Positions 51,112-59,307 of a stretch of DNA of 64,000 bases are shown in pieces; position 1 is the stretch's first letter; each line of letters opens with the position of its first letter. The DNA lies in NCBI GenBank assembly GCA_021204905.1, contig JAJPYN010000019.1, forward strand, positions 1 to 64,000, written 5' to 3'. The position numbers and the translations under genes were made by a program. Source of the DNA: Prevotella sp. (GTDB taxonomy: Bacteria; Bacteroidota; Bacteroidia; Bacteroidales; Bacteroidaceae). The notes under the pieces are model-generated. The model made no database searches, was not told where the DNA came from, and saw nothing but the letters and a program-made list of their open reading frames with translations.

Positions 51112-52184
51112 AAGCGCGACTTAAACTTCTTAAGAGAAATAAAGAGCAACATTGCCGCATAGCCCGCCAGAATGCTTATCTCGGGCAGGATCCTCTCCGC
51201 TCCGACACCCATAATCATCAGTTTGCGCATGGCGGAGATGTACCATTTGGCGGGCACGATTTGGGCAATACATTGCAAAATCACCGGCATGCTCTCGATG
51301 GGATATATCATTCCCGACAGCAGCAAACTGGGCATCAAGAGCATCATTGCCGAGGCGAGGATTGCCACGAGCTGCGTTTTCGCCACGACACTTATTAGCA
51401 GTCCGAGCGCCAATGCCATAAAGATGTACAGCAGCGACACGGCGAAAATCCAGAACAAGCTGCCCGCGACAGGCACGTCGAGCACGTAGGTGGAGAGCAG
51501 CAGTATGCAAATGAGGATTACAATTGACAGCACAAAGTAGGGCACCGCCTTAGCTACGATAATCATCACGGGGCGCACGGGCGAGACAAGAAGCACCTCC
51601 ATCGTGCCCCGCTCCTTCTCGCGGACGATGCTCACGGCGGTCATCATCGCGCAGATAATCATCAACAGAAGTCCCATAATGCCCGGTACGAAGTTGTACG
51701 CGCTCTTCATCTGCGGGTTGTAAAGCAACTTTTGACTGACCGGCATGGCAGCGGAACCCGTGCTATTACTAATCACTTGCTGCGCGTATGCCGCCTGTTG
51801 CACTGATGTGTTCGGGTCTGCCGCGTCGGTAATGATTTGTATTCCGGCAGTGTTATCGAATGTATGGTTGGCAAAATTCGCGGTAAATACCACCGCCATA
51901 TCCGCCTTGCGGCTGCGTATGAGCTTCTCCGCCTCCGCCGGCGTGCCCGCAAGATACTTGACGTCAAAGTACTCCGACGCATTCAGCCGCTCCACTACGG
52001 TACTCGTCTTTACATCCTTTGACGAGCCGACAAGCACCACACGGACGTTCTTTATATCGTTGGAGATGGCGAACCCGAACAGTAACATCATCACTATCGG
52101 CATACCGAAGAGTATCATAACGGTACGCCGGTCGCGCAGAATGTGCCGCGTCTCCTTTGCCACAAACGACAAGAAACTCCTCAT
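51108..52184 (-). CDS. ABC-2 type permease (YbhS-like)
   Basis: A 358-residue paralogue of the neighbouring permease with the same layout: N-terminal helix RRTVMILFGMPIVMMLLFGF, periplasmic domain (about 45-165) and five C-terminal helices including LVSPVRPVMIIVAKAVPYFV. Together the two should make a heterodimeric channel. It begins 5 bp after the ATPase gene. Confidence 0.93.
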   Translation of the reverse strand: MRSFLSFVAKETRHILRDRRTVMILFGMPIVMMLLFGFAISNDIKNVRVVLVGSSKDVKTSTVVERLNASEYFDVKYLAGTPAEAEKLIRSRKADMAVVFTANFANHTFDNTAGIQIITDAADPNTSVQQAAYAQQVISNSTGSAAMPVSQKLLYNPQMKSAYNFVPGIMGLLLMIICAMMTAVSIVREKERGTMEVLLVSPVRPVMIIVAKAVPYFVLSIVILICILLLSTYVLDVPVAGSLFWIFAVSLLYIFMALALGLLISVVAKTQLVAILASAMMLLMPSLLLSGMIYPIESMPVILQCIAQIVPAKWYISAMRKLMIMGVGAERILPEISILAGYAAMLLFISLKKFKSRL

Positions 52185-52189
52185 ACGCC

Positions 52190-53650
52190 TCAGTCTCCGC
52201 TCCTTTGCGCCTGCCGTGCGATGAGCGTGAACAGGCTGTTCATATCCCCTACTCCGTGTGCGCGTTTCAGCTCCGCAGGGGTGCCGAGCACGCTAATCCG
52301 CCCGTCAACCATTATAGAGACGCGGTCGCAATAGTCCGCCTCGTCCATATAGTGCGTCGTAACGAACACTGTTATCCCCCGTCCCGCCGCTTCGTAGATC
52401 ATCTCCCAGAACTGCCGGCGCGTCGCGGGGTCAACTCCGCCCGTCGGTTCGTCGAGAAATACCACCTCGGGGTCGTGCAAAATGCTCACCGCGAAGGCAA
52501 GCCGCTGCTTCCATCCGAGCGGGAATGATTTCACTATCGTGTCGCCTTGCCCCTCCAATTTCAACATTTTGAGCATCTCGCTTGTCTTGTCCGCAATCGC
52601 CTTAGCAGACAATCCGTAGATGCCGCCGAACAGTCTGATGTTCTCTCTGACGGTAAGGTCCTGATAGAGAGAGAAGCGCTGGCTCATGTAGCCGATATGT
52701 TTCTTTATCTCTTCGCTTTGTTTGTTGATGTCAAAACCCGCCACGGTGCCCGTCCCCGAGGTAGGAATGCTCAGCCCCGTAAGCATCCTCATCGCCGTTG
52801 TTTTCCCCGCTCCGTTAGCGCCTAAGAAGCCGAATATCTCGCCTTTTCTTACGGAGAAACTGATGTCGTCCACAGCGCGGAAATCGCCGAATGCCTTCAC
52901 AAGATGCTCCACTCGTATCACCGTGTCGTCCTCGTGCTTCTCTTCGCCGTCGTGAGAGATCGGCGCGGGGTTGAATATATCGGCGAAACGGGTGAGTATC
53001 TCCTCGGGAGAGCCGCTGCCTTTCATTTGTCCTTGCGAGAGGAAAACAACCCTGTCGCAACGCCGCACCTCGTCTAAATAGGGCGTGGAGACAAGTATCG
53101 TCAGTCCCGCATCGCGCTCATGGCAAAGCATATCAAACAGTTCCGTGCGCGAAACGGGGTCTACGCCTGTCGTCGGCTCGTCGAGGAAGAGCACCGTGGG
53201 GTCGTGTACGAGAGCGCAGGAGAGTGCCAACTTCTGCTTCATTCCTCCCGACAGAGCGCCTGCCCGACGACGTTTGAACTTCTCTATCTGGCTGTAAATC
53301 GGGGCGATACGGCTGTATCCGTCTTTCACCGTCGTATGGAAGAGCGTGGCAAAGAAGTTCAGATTCTCCTCCACAGTCAGGTCGGGATAGAGCGAGAAAC
53401 TGCCGGGCATATATCCCACGCGCCGCCTTATCTCTTTCATTTGTGCCACGGTGTCGAACCCCTCGACGGTTGCCGTGCCGCTGTCGGGCAGGAGCAAGGT
53501 GGTCAGAATGCGGAACAGGCTCGTCTTGCCACTGCCGTCGGGACCGATGATGCCCACCATCTCGCCGCGCTCCGCCGACAACGACACATCGTCAAGCGCA
53601 CGTACCGCACCGTAGCTCTTGCTAATATGACTGACCTCCACCACGCTCAT
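52190..53650 (-). CDS. dual-domain ABC transporter ATPase (YbhF-like)
   Basis: A 486-residue polypeptide holding two ABC cassettes. First: Walker A IIGPDGSGKTSLFR, signature ALSGGMKQKLALSCALV, Walker B VLFLDEPTTGVDP. Second (from about 245): Walker A FLGANGAGKTTAMRM, signature replaced by SFPLGWKQRLAFAVSIL, Walker B VVFLDEPTGGVDP. The same departure (PLG-x-KQ) is found in E. coli YbhF, so it is a family trait rather than decay. It should energise the two permeases in an asymmetric pair. Confidence 0.94.
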   Translation of the reverse strand: MSVVEVSHISKSYGAVRALDDVSLSAERGEMVGIIGPDGSGKTSLFRILTTLLLPDSGTATVEGFDTVAQMKEIRRRVGYMPGSFSLYPDLTVEENLNFFATLFHTTVKDGYSRIAPIYSQIEKFKRRRAGALSGGMKQKLALSCALVHDPTVLFLDEPTTGVDPVSRTELFDMLCHERDAGLTILVSTPYLDEVRRCDRVVFLSQGQMKGSGSPEEILTRFADIFNPAPISHDGEEKHEDDTVIRVEHLVKAFGDFRAVDDISFSVRKGEIFGFLGANGAGKTTAMRMLTGLSIPTSGTGTVAGFDINKQSEEIKKHIGYMSQRFSLYQDLTVRENIRLFGGIYGLSAKAIADKTSEMLKMLKLEGQGDTIVKSFPLGWKQRLAFAVSILHDPEVVFLDEPTGGVDPATRRQFWEMIYEAAGRGITVFVTTHYMDEADYCDRVSIMVDGRISVLGTPAELKRAHGVGDMNSLFTLIARQAQRSGD

Positions 53651-53668
53651 AATGCCCGAGAGATAAGG

Positions 53669-54562
53669 TTAGAACTTCACTTCACCGTACATTCCTATCT
53701 TGATAAACCCGTCGTTCTTCACCAAAATCTTAACTGCATAGACGAGGTCGGCACGCTCGTCGTCGGTCAGGATGGTCTTCGGAGTAAACTCGGAGCGGTC
53801 GGAGACCCACGTAACCGTCCCCTCGTACTCCTTCCGCTGTCCGTTGCCGTAGTCCGCAAACACGCGAACGGTCTGCCCGAGACGCACGTTTTGCAGCTGT
53901 GCCGTGGTGATATACGCGCGCATATACATATTATAAATGTCCGCAATCTTGAACAGCGGCGTGCCGGGAGCCGCATATTCACCCGCCTCGGCATACTTGT
54001 CTAAAACCACGCCGGTTATCGGAGACTTGACGTGGCAGCGCCGCAACCGGTCCAACACCTGTTCGCGCTGGATGTCGGTGGCGCTCATCTGGCTGTTGAG
54101 AGAGTTGGTGCTGTTGCCCAAAGACGACTGTAACGCCGCCAGATCGCGCCGCAATACGTTCACCGTATTTACGGCATCGTCGAGCTGTTTCTTGTTTGCC
54201 GCACCGTCTTTCACAAGTTGTTCGTAGCGCCGTTGTTCGGTCTCGGCATTCGTTAGCTGCTGTCGTGTCGATGCAATTTGCAAGGAGATGTCGGGGCGTT
54301 GGTTGGCATAGCTCTCCTTTGTGGCGCCGAGTTGCAGGGCTTGCAGATAGAGCTGCACCGTGTCAATCAGTCCCGCCTGCTGCCCGAGAGACAGACTGTC
54401 GCCCTCGGTGATGTCGAAAGTAAGCAGCCTTCCGCTCTCCTCAGCCGACACCGTTACCTCCGTTGCCTCGAACATGCCCGTAGCGTCATACCCGCCTTTA
54501 TTGCTCTTGCAACCGGCTGTTGCGGCGCAAAGAGCGAGGAAAAAATATACTCTTGTCTTCAT
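53669..54562 (-). CDS. HlyD-type membrane fusion lipoprotein
   Basis: A 297-residue periplasmic adaptor (YbhG-like) linking the ABC exporter to the outer-membrane channel. MKTRVYFFLALCAATAGCKS has a lipobox with Cys18. The half-lipoyl parts are MFEATEVTVSAEESGRLLTF and VKSPITGVVLDKYAEAGEYA, separated by a long coiled-coil hairpin (about 85-170), and the beta-barrel domain ends at KNDGFIKIGMYGEVKF. Starts 2 bp after the TolC-like gene stop. Confidence 0.94.
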   Translation of the reverse strand: MKTRVYFFLALCAATAGCKSNKGGYDATGMFEATEVTVSAEESGRLLTFDITEGDSLSLGQQAGLIDTVQLYLQALQLGATKESYANQRPDISLQIASTRQQLTNAETEQRRYEQLVKDGAANKKQLDDAVNTVNVLRRDLAALQSSLGNSTNSLNSQMSATDIQREQVLDRLRRCHVKSPITGVVLDKYAEAGEYAAPGTPLFKIADIYNMYMRAYITTAQLQNVRLGQTVRVFADYGNGQRKEYEGTVTWVSDRSEFTPKTILTDDERADLVYAVKILVKNDGFIKIGMYGEVKF

Positions 54563-54564
54563 AA

Positions 54565-55818
54565 TTAGATATTATTTATCGTCTTGAGCTTATAGATTTC
54601 CTGCAAGAGTTGTACCTCGTGGATGTTCTTCTGCCGGCATGCCTCGCTCACGGCGTTTATGTCGCGCAGCATCTCATTCACCGTCTCGGTGCCGTTCTCC
54701 ACTTTTTTCTCCGACTTGCTCCTTATGCTTTCGCGGAGGGAAATTATCTCGTCGTCTTGCGCAATCTGCCGCCGGAGCTTGTCGATATTGCCTCCTTGCA
54801 TCTCGCTTTGCAGCTGCGTGTTGAGCAGGAACGCCGCGCGGTTGCTGTCAACGGTCTGCCGCTCGAGGGCGATTTTCTTCTTGTCGTTGCTCCGCGTGTA
54901 GAGACTGCCGAAGTTCCACGTGAGCGTCGCGCCGACCTTATAATACCATTGGAAGCCCGTCTTGAACATATTGAGCGCGGGATTGGCATATCCGCCTTGC
55001 AGGAAAAGGCTGAGATGAGGACGCAGGTCGGTATCGAGCGACTTGTTTCTCTCGTCCAACAGCAACTCCTGGGCATTGTAATAGTCAAGCTCCGGACGAC
55101 GATTTATATAAGAAAATGCCGTGTCCGACGCGGGCTTCTCCAACTGCGTGTCCTCCGTCATCTCCTCTCCGGTAAAGGTGGAGAGCATTTTCAGATATGC
55201 CGCACGCGACGATTGCTGCCCCGTAAGCGTCTGCCCGGCACTTATCAGCTCCACTTTCACCGCCTCGACATCACCCTCGTTCGCCACGCCCGACTGCAAC
55301 ATGCTCTCCACGCTCCCAAGCGAGATGTTGAGATCGTCTATCAGCAGGAGACTCTGGCGGATGTTCTCGTCGAGCAAGAGAATGCCGAAAAAGATTTCCT
55401 CAATGCGCGAATAGACGTCGTACAGTGCCACATTGACGCTCTCACGGTCGACATCGCCCTGCCGCGAGGCAATCTTCTTCGCCGTCGACACCGCCCCGCC
55501 GTCGTAGATATTCTGACTGACATTGAGGCTGAAGTCGTACTGGTCGCGGCTCAGTCCCGAGAAGTCGAGCGAGGGGATGGTAACGGGCAACTTCGTGGCA
55601 TCACTCTGATACGACGCCTTCGCCGACAAACCGAACTGCGGCAGCCACCCTTTCGCGGCATTACTGATATTGAAATCACGGCTCTGCTCCACCAAATCCA
55701 ACTGCCGGATGACGGGATAGTTCTCCCGCGCCAACGCCTTGCACCGCTCCAGAGTTATCTGCCCGAAAGCACCCGCGGAAGAAAGGATGAAAAGAACAAA
55801 AAGAATAATCGATCGCAT
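54565..55818 (-). CDS. TolC-family outer membrane efflux protein
   Basis: A 417-residue outer-membrane channel protomer with signal peptide MRSIILFVLFILSSAGAFGQ. The duplicated helical pattern is visible in LERCKALARENYPVIRQLDL and YGKASYQ-like segments, and again in LLLDERNKSLDTDLRPHLSL and GATLTWNFGSLYTRSNDKKK. First gene of the efflux operon TolC / adaptor / ATPase / permease / permease, read leftward. A TACCTTTG box (minus 55845-55838) lies about 20 bp upstream of the start. Confidence 0.93.
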   Translation of the reverse strand: MRSIILFVLFILSSAGAFGQITLERCKALARENYPVIRQLDLVEQSRDFNISNAAKGWLPQFGLSAKASYQSDATKLPVTIPSLDFSGLSRDQYDFSLNVSQNIYDGGAVSTAKKIASRQGDVDRESVNVALYDVYSRIEEIFFGILLLDENIRQSLLLIDDLNISLGSVESMLQSGVANEGDVEAVKVELISAGQTLTGQQSSRAAYLKMLSTFTGEEMTEDTQLEKPASDTAFSYINRRPELDYYNAQELLLDERNKSLDTDLRPHLSLFLQGGYANPALNMFKTGFQWYYKVGATLTWNFGSLYTRSNDKKKIALERQTVDSNRAAFLLNTQLQSEMQGGNIDKLRRQIAQDDEIISLRESIRSKSEKKVENGTETVNEMLRDINAVSEACRQKNIHEVQLLQEIYKLKTINNI

Positions 55819-55837
55819 AGCTATTCGTTTGATAGTG

Positions 55838-55845
55838 CAAAGGTA
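55838..55845 (-). promoter_or_regulatory. -7 box of the efflux operon promoter
   Basis: TACCTTTG on the minus strand, about 20 bp before the TolC start. No clear TTTG at the usual spacing, which would fit a promoter that needs an activator such as the divergent AraC-type protein. Confidence 0.45.
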
Positions 55846-55942
55846 ATCATTAGCAAATCAATAACCTGTTGTCCGTTGTTACAAATAAATGTTCTTTTTT
55901 TAGCCGAATATGGCAAAAAGGACTTTCTTAACCCGATTTTTA

Positions 55943-55973
55943 TTGCCTTATCTTCACTTTTTCGATAACTTTG
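55943..55973 (+). promoter_or_regulatory. promoter of the AraC-type regulator gene
   Basis: TTG at 55943-55945, 20-nt spacer, TAACTTTG at 55966-55973. Start codon follows at 55999. Confidence 0.55.
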
Positions 55974-55998
55974 ACCCCGAACAAAGGGCAACAAAAAT

Positions 55999-56925
55999 AT
56001 GGGTGGCAAGAAATTAAATTATATCTCATTCTCCGAGATGCGGGACATCGTGGAGCGTGCCGGCAAGGATAACACGTCGCTGCCGTATATGAAAAACGAC
56101 ATCGGAATGCTCTTCGGGGGCAACCCGACGACAGCGGGGATCCTGCAGACCGGTGTGCCGTACCTCATCGAAGAGCCGCGGATAGGGCTCATACGGCGGG
56201 GTTCGGCAAGGGTAATGATAAATATGATGGATCTCTCTGTCGGCGCGAACACTTTTGTCTTCATAGGCAAGGGCAGCATCGTGCAAGCAAATGACTTCTC
56301 CCCCGATTTCGAGATATGCGCCATGATGGTGAGTAACGAGCGGTTTAACCTCGCCGCAAACAGGTCCGCTGCCGACTACCAAGCGGGTAACTCCTCCGTT
56401 ATGACCACCCCCGTTACGGCGGACGAGGCGGCTGTCGCTTACCGCTTGTTCGGCATCATCTGGGATTTTATTCATCAGAAAGAAGTCGTCGAAGGCACTG
56501 TCAACGGGCTCATACACGCCTTGTTGTGCTATTATGATTGGCAAAACAAACACCGGGAGCCGACAGCCGGCACGCCCTCGCCCCACGCCCGGCAAATGTT
56601 CGAGCGCTTCATCGCACTTGTCAACACGCACTGCCGTGAACACCGCGCGCTCGGGTTCTACGCCGACAAGATGTGCATAACGCAGAGATACCTCGGCACA
56701 GTGGTGAAAAACGAGAGCGGCATCACGGCAAAGGAGTGGCTCGACCGTGCCGTGGCAACAGCCGCAAAAGTGCTCCTGCGCCATACCGACCGGCAAATCA
56801 CCGAGATTGCCGACACCCTCCGGTTCTCCAATACGGCGTTCTTCTGCAAGTTCTTCCGGCGTATGACAGGCCAGTCGCCGCAGGGCTACCGCCGCAATCC
56901 CGCCCCTTCGGATCAGCTGCAATAA
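55999..56925 (+). CDS. AraC-family transcriptional regulator
   Basis: A 308-residue regulator transcribed divergently from the efflux operon, which it probably controls. The N-terminal about 200 residues form a cupin-like sensing domain (GLIRRGSARVMINMMDLSVG). The C-terminal domain has two helix-turn-helix units: ALGFYADKMCITQRYLGTVV and DRQITEIADTLRFSNTAFFC, ending in KFFRRMTGQSPQGYRR, the AraC signature. The inducer is unknown. Confidence 0.93.
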   Translation: MGGKKLNYISFSEMRDIVERAGKDNTSLPYMKNDIGMLFGGNPTTAGILQTGVPYLIEEPRIGLIRRGSARVMINMMDLSVGANTFVFIGKGSIVQANDFSPDFEICAMMVSNERFNLAANRSAADYQAGNSSVMTTPVTADEAAVAYRLFGIIWDFIHQKEVVEGTVNGLIHALLCYYDWQNKHREPTAGTPSPHARQMFERFIALVNTHCREHRALGFYADKMCITQRYLGTVVKNESGITAKEWLDRAVATAAKVLLRHTDRQITEIADTLRFSNTAFFCKFFRRMTGQSPQGYRRNPAPSDQLQ

Positions 56926-57019
56926 CAAAAATTTGATTTAAAATCGACCTTTTAGCTGCACTCGACAAAATTTAAGCAAGCTTATTTTGCACTCGTTTGC
57001 AAAAAACGTTTGAAATTGT

Positions 57020-57051
57020 TTTGTTGTTTCGTAATTCTTGTGTTACCTTTG
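57020..57051 (+). promoter_or_regulatory. promoter of the aromatic amino acid operon
   Basis: TTTTG at 57019-57023, about 20 nt, then TACCTTTG at 57044-57051. Predicted start near 57058, just before the AAGGAAAG ribosome site of the leader peptide. Confidence 0.65.
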
Positions 57052-57071
57052 CGGGCGATAAAGGAAAGACA

Positions 57072-57131
57072 ATGATTCACGTTAGTGTATTTTACTTCGG
57101 CTATTACTTTTACTTTGCGCCAAAAGCGTGA
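57072..57131 (+). CDS. Phe/Tyr-rich leader peptide of the pheA operon
   Basis: A 19-codon frame MIHVSVFYFGYYFYFAPKA ending in TGA at 57129-57131. Eight of nine consecutive codons (57090-57116) are Phe or Tyr: four of each. AAGGAAAG (57061-57068) is a well-placed ribosome-binding site. It lies between the promoter and a terminator, directly before the prephenate dehydratase gene. This is the hallmark of a leader peptide whose translation speed reports charged tRNA-Phe and tRNA-Tyr. Confidence 0.88.
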   Translation: MIHVSVFYFGYYFYFAPKA

Positions 57132-57216
57132 AGCGGGGTTGGCTTGATGTAAGAAAAGCAGAAACTCTAATAGACAAGCGTCCCGCTTCCGGTAAAATGG
57201 TGGCGGGGCGTTTTTT
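57130..57216 (+). promoter_or_regulatory. transcription attenuator (antiterminator/terminator switch) of the pheA operon
   Basis: Antiterminator: GAAGCGGGG (57130-57138, starting inside the leader stop codon) pairs with TCCCGCTTC (57181-57189), 9 bp with one G-U. Terminator: CGTCCCGC (57179-57186) pairs with GCGGGGCG (57203-57210), extended by AA-TT outside, then T6 (57211-57216). The two share 57181-57186 and cannot coexist. A ribosome at the stop codon would cover the 5' antiterminator strand and allow termination; stalling at Phe/Tyr codons would free it and allow read-through. Confidence 0.85.
57176..57216 (+). terminator. leader terminator upstream of pheA
   Basis: GC-rich stem of 8 bp plus A-T extension, apical inner stem CC/GG, loop of about 8 nt, and an uninterrupted T6 tract. 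It ends 46 bp before the pheA start codon. Confidence 0.85.
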
Positions 57217-57262
57217 ATTAAAGGTTTCTTTTAACGAGAGAATAACAGACGAAAAACGAAAT

Positions 57263-58096
57263 ATGAAACGAATAGCAATCCAAGGGCAACCCGGCTCGTT
57301 CCACGCTATGGCGGCGGAGGACTATTTCGCGGGCGAGCAGATACAGCTTGTCTGCTGCGCCACGTTTGAAGAGGTGTTCCGCGAGTTGGCTGCCGACCCG
57401 ACAACGGTGGCGCTCACCGCCATTGAGAACACTATTGCGGGCTCACTGCTCCACAACTACGAGCTGCTGCGCGATTCCGGCGCAACGGTGGTCGGCGAGC
57501 ACAAGGTACACATCCAGCATTCCATCTGCTGCCTCGAGGAGGACGACTGGCAGACGATTACCGCCGTCGACTCTCATCCCGTGGCGTTGATGCAGTGCCG
57601 CAAGTTTCTCGAAGGTCATCCCGAGCTGATGGTTGTCGAGTGTGAGGACACGGCGGGGGCAGCGGAGAATATCAGTAAGAACCGGTTGCGGGGACGTGCC
57701 GCGATATGCCACTCCTTGGCGGCAAAGATGTACGGCATGAAAGTGTTGGAGGACCATATCGAGGACAACAAACACAACTACACCCGCTTCCTCGTGCTCA
57801 CCAACCCGAAGCGTGCCGACTTCCTGCGCTCCATCGAGGCGGTGAACAAGTCGAGCATCGTCTTCTCGCTCCCTCACTCGGAGGGGTCTTTGTCGAAGGT
57901 GCTCACCATCTTGTCTTTTTACGACATCAACCTGACGAAGATACAATCGTTGCCCGTGATAGGGCACGAATGGGAATACCTTTTCTATGTCGACCTCACT
58001 TTCGACAACCTGACGCGCTACCGCCAGAGCATAGATGCCATAATGCCGCTTACGAAAGAACTTAAAATATTAGGAGAATACGTAGCATGCCGATAA
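57263..58096 (+). CDS. pheA: prephenate dehydratase
   Basis: Converts prephenate to phenylpyruvate. The 277-residue monofunctional enzyme is started at MKRIAIQGQPGSFHAMAAED (57263); the frame extends upstream through the attenuator and is not real there. The catalytic Thr is in HNYTRFLVLTN. A C-terminal ACT domain (SIVFSLPHSEGSLSKVLTIL) is present, but the Phe-binding ESRP motif reads QSLP (KIQSLPVIG), so feedback inhibition may differ. There is no fused chorismate mutase. Its last 10 bp overlap the aminotransferase gene. Confidence 0.95.
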   Translation: MKRIAIQGQPGSFHAMAAEDYFAGEQIQLVCCATFEEVFRELAADPTTVALTAIENTIAGSLLHNYELLRDSGATVVGEHKVHIQHSICCLEEDDWQTITAVDSHPVALMQCRKFLEGHPELMVVECEDTAGAAENISKNRLRGRAAICHSLAAKMYGMKVLEDHIEDNKHNYTRFLVLTNPKRADFLRSIEAVNKSSIVFSLPHSEGSLSKVLTILSFYDINLTKIQSLPVIGHEWEYLFYVDLTFDNLTRYRQSIDAIMPLTKELKILGEYVACR

Positions 58097-59262
58097 AACC
58101 CGCCGCCCGCCTGAGCGAAGTAAGTGAATATTATTTCAGCCGCAAGCTCAAAGAAATAGCCCGCAGGAACGCCGAGGGGCAAGACATCATCTCGCTGGCT
58201 GTCGGCTCGCCCGACATGCCGCCGTCGGAGCAGACCATAGAGCAGTTGTGCGCTACGGCTCACGAGACTGATGCCCACGGCTACCAGCCTACCGCCGGGA
58301 CGCCCGAACTGCGGCAGGCGATGGCGCATTTTTATAAGAAAACATACGGCGTGGAGCTTGACCCCGACACGGAGATCCTGCCGCTCATCGGCTCGAAAGA
58401 GGGCATCCTTCACACGACCCTCGCGCTGGTCAATCCCGGCGAGAGCGTGCTTGTGCCCGATCCCGGTTATCCTACTTACACCTCTTTGAGCAAGCTGCTC
58501 GGGGCGAAAGTCGTTACCTACGACCTTGAAGAGGAGAACGGTTGGCAGCCCGACTTCGCCCGCCTCGACGCGATGGATCTCTCCGACGTGCGGATAATGT
58601 GGACCAACTATCCGCATATGCCCACCGGAGCTGCCGCACGGCTTGACACCTACGAGCGGCTCGTCGATTTTGCGCGGAGGAAGAACATCGTCGTTGTGAA
58701 CGATAATCCTTACTCGTTCATCCTCAACCGGAAGCCGTTGTCGATATTGCAAATACCGTCGGCGAAGGACTGTTGCCTTGAGTTCAATTCTATGTCGAAG
58801 AGTTTCAATATGCCCGGTTGGCGTGTGGGGCTTGTGGCGGGTAATGCCGAGATGATTTCGTGGACGCTGAAAGTGAAATCGAACATCGATTCGGGCACGT
58901 TCCGCGGCATTCAGTTAGCGGCGGCTAAGGCTTTGGAAACTAATACGCGCGAGTGGCACGAGGAATATAATATCAACGTTTACAGTCGTCGCCGCGCGGT
59001 TGCGGAGCGGATTATGACCGCGCTCGGTTGCACTTTCGATAAGCGGCAAACGGGAATGTTCCTCTGGGGGCGCATCCCCGACAAATATGCTACGTGCGAG
59101 GAGCTGACGGAGCGTGTGCTCAACGAGGCCCGCGTCTTCATCACCCCCGGCTTCATCTTCGGCAAGAACGGCGAGCGATATATCCGCATCTCCCTCTGTG
59201 CCAAAGACGCGAAGATTAAGGAGGCGCTCGAGAGGATTGAAGCGTTGGTGCGGGGTGAATGA
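58087..59262 (+). CDS. class I/II PLP aminotransferase (aromatic pathway)
   Basis: A 391-residue fold-type I aminotransferase, starting MPIKPAARLSEVSEYYFSRK. PLP-binding features are YQPTAGTPELRQAMAHFY, PDPGYPTYTSL, NDNPYSFI (Asp/Tyr pair) and the Schiff-base Lys in FNSMSKSFNMPGWRVGLVAG. Located between pheA and the DAHP synthase gene with overlapping start, it most likely transaminates phenylpyruvate and hydroxyphenylpyruvate (or prephenate). Substrate is inferred from context. Confidence 0.93.
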   Translation: MPIKPAARLSEVSEYYFSRKLKEIARRNAEGQDIISLAVGSPDMPPSEQTIEQLCATAHETDAHGYQPTAGTPELRQAMAHFYKKTYGVELDPDTEILPLIGSKEGILHTTLALVNPGESVLVPDPGYPTYTSLSKLLGAKVVTYDLEEENGWQPDFARLDAMDLSDVRIMWTNYPHMPTGAAARLDTYERLVDFARRKNIVVVNDNPYSFILNRKPLSILQIPSAKDCCLEFNSMSKSFNMPGWRVGLVAGNAEMISWTLKVKSNIDSGTFRGIQLAAAKALETNTREWHEEYNINVYSRRRAVAERIMTALGCTFDKRQTGMFLWGRIPDKYATCEELTERVLNEARVFITPGFIFGKNGERYIRISLCAKDAKIKEALERIEALVRGE

Positions 59263-59307
59263 TTTTTGTATTTATTAGAAGAGACAAAACAGAAAGGAGA
59301 AAGCGAT

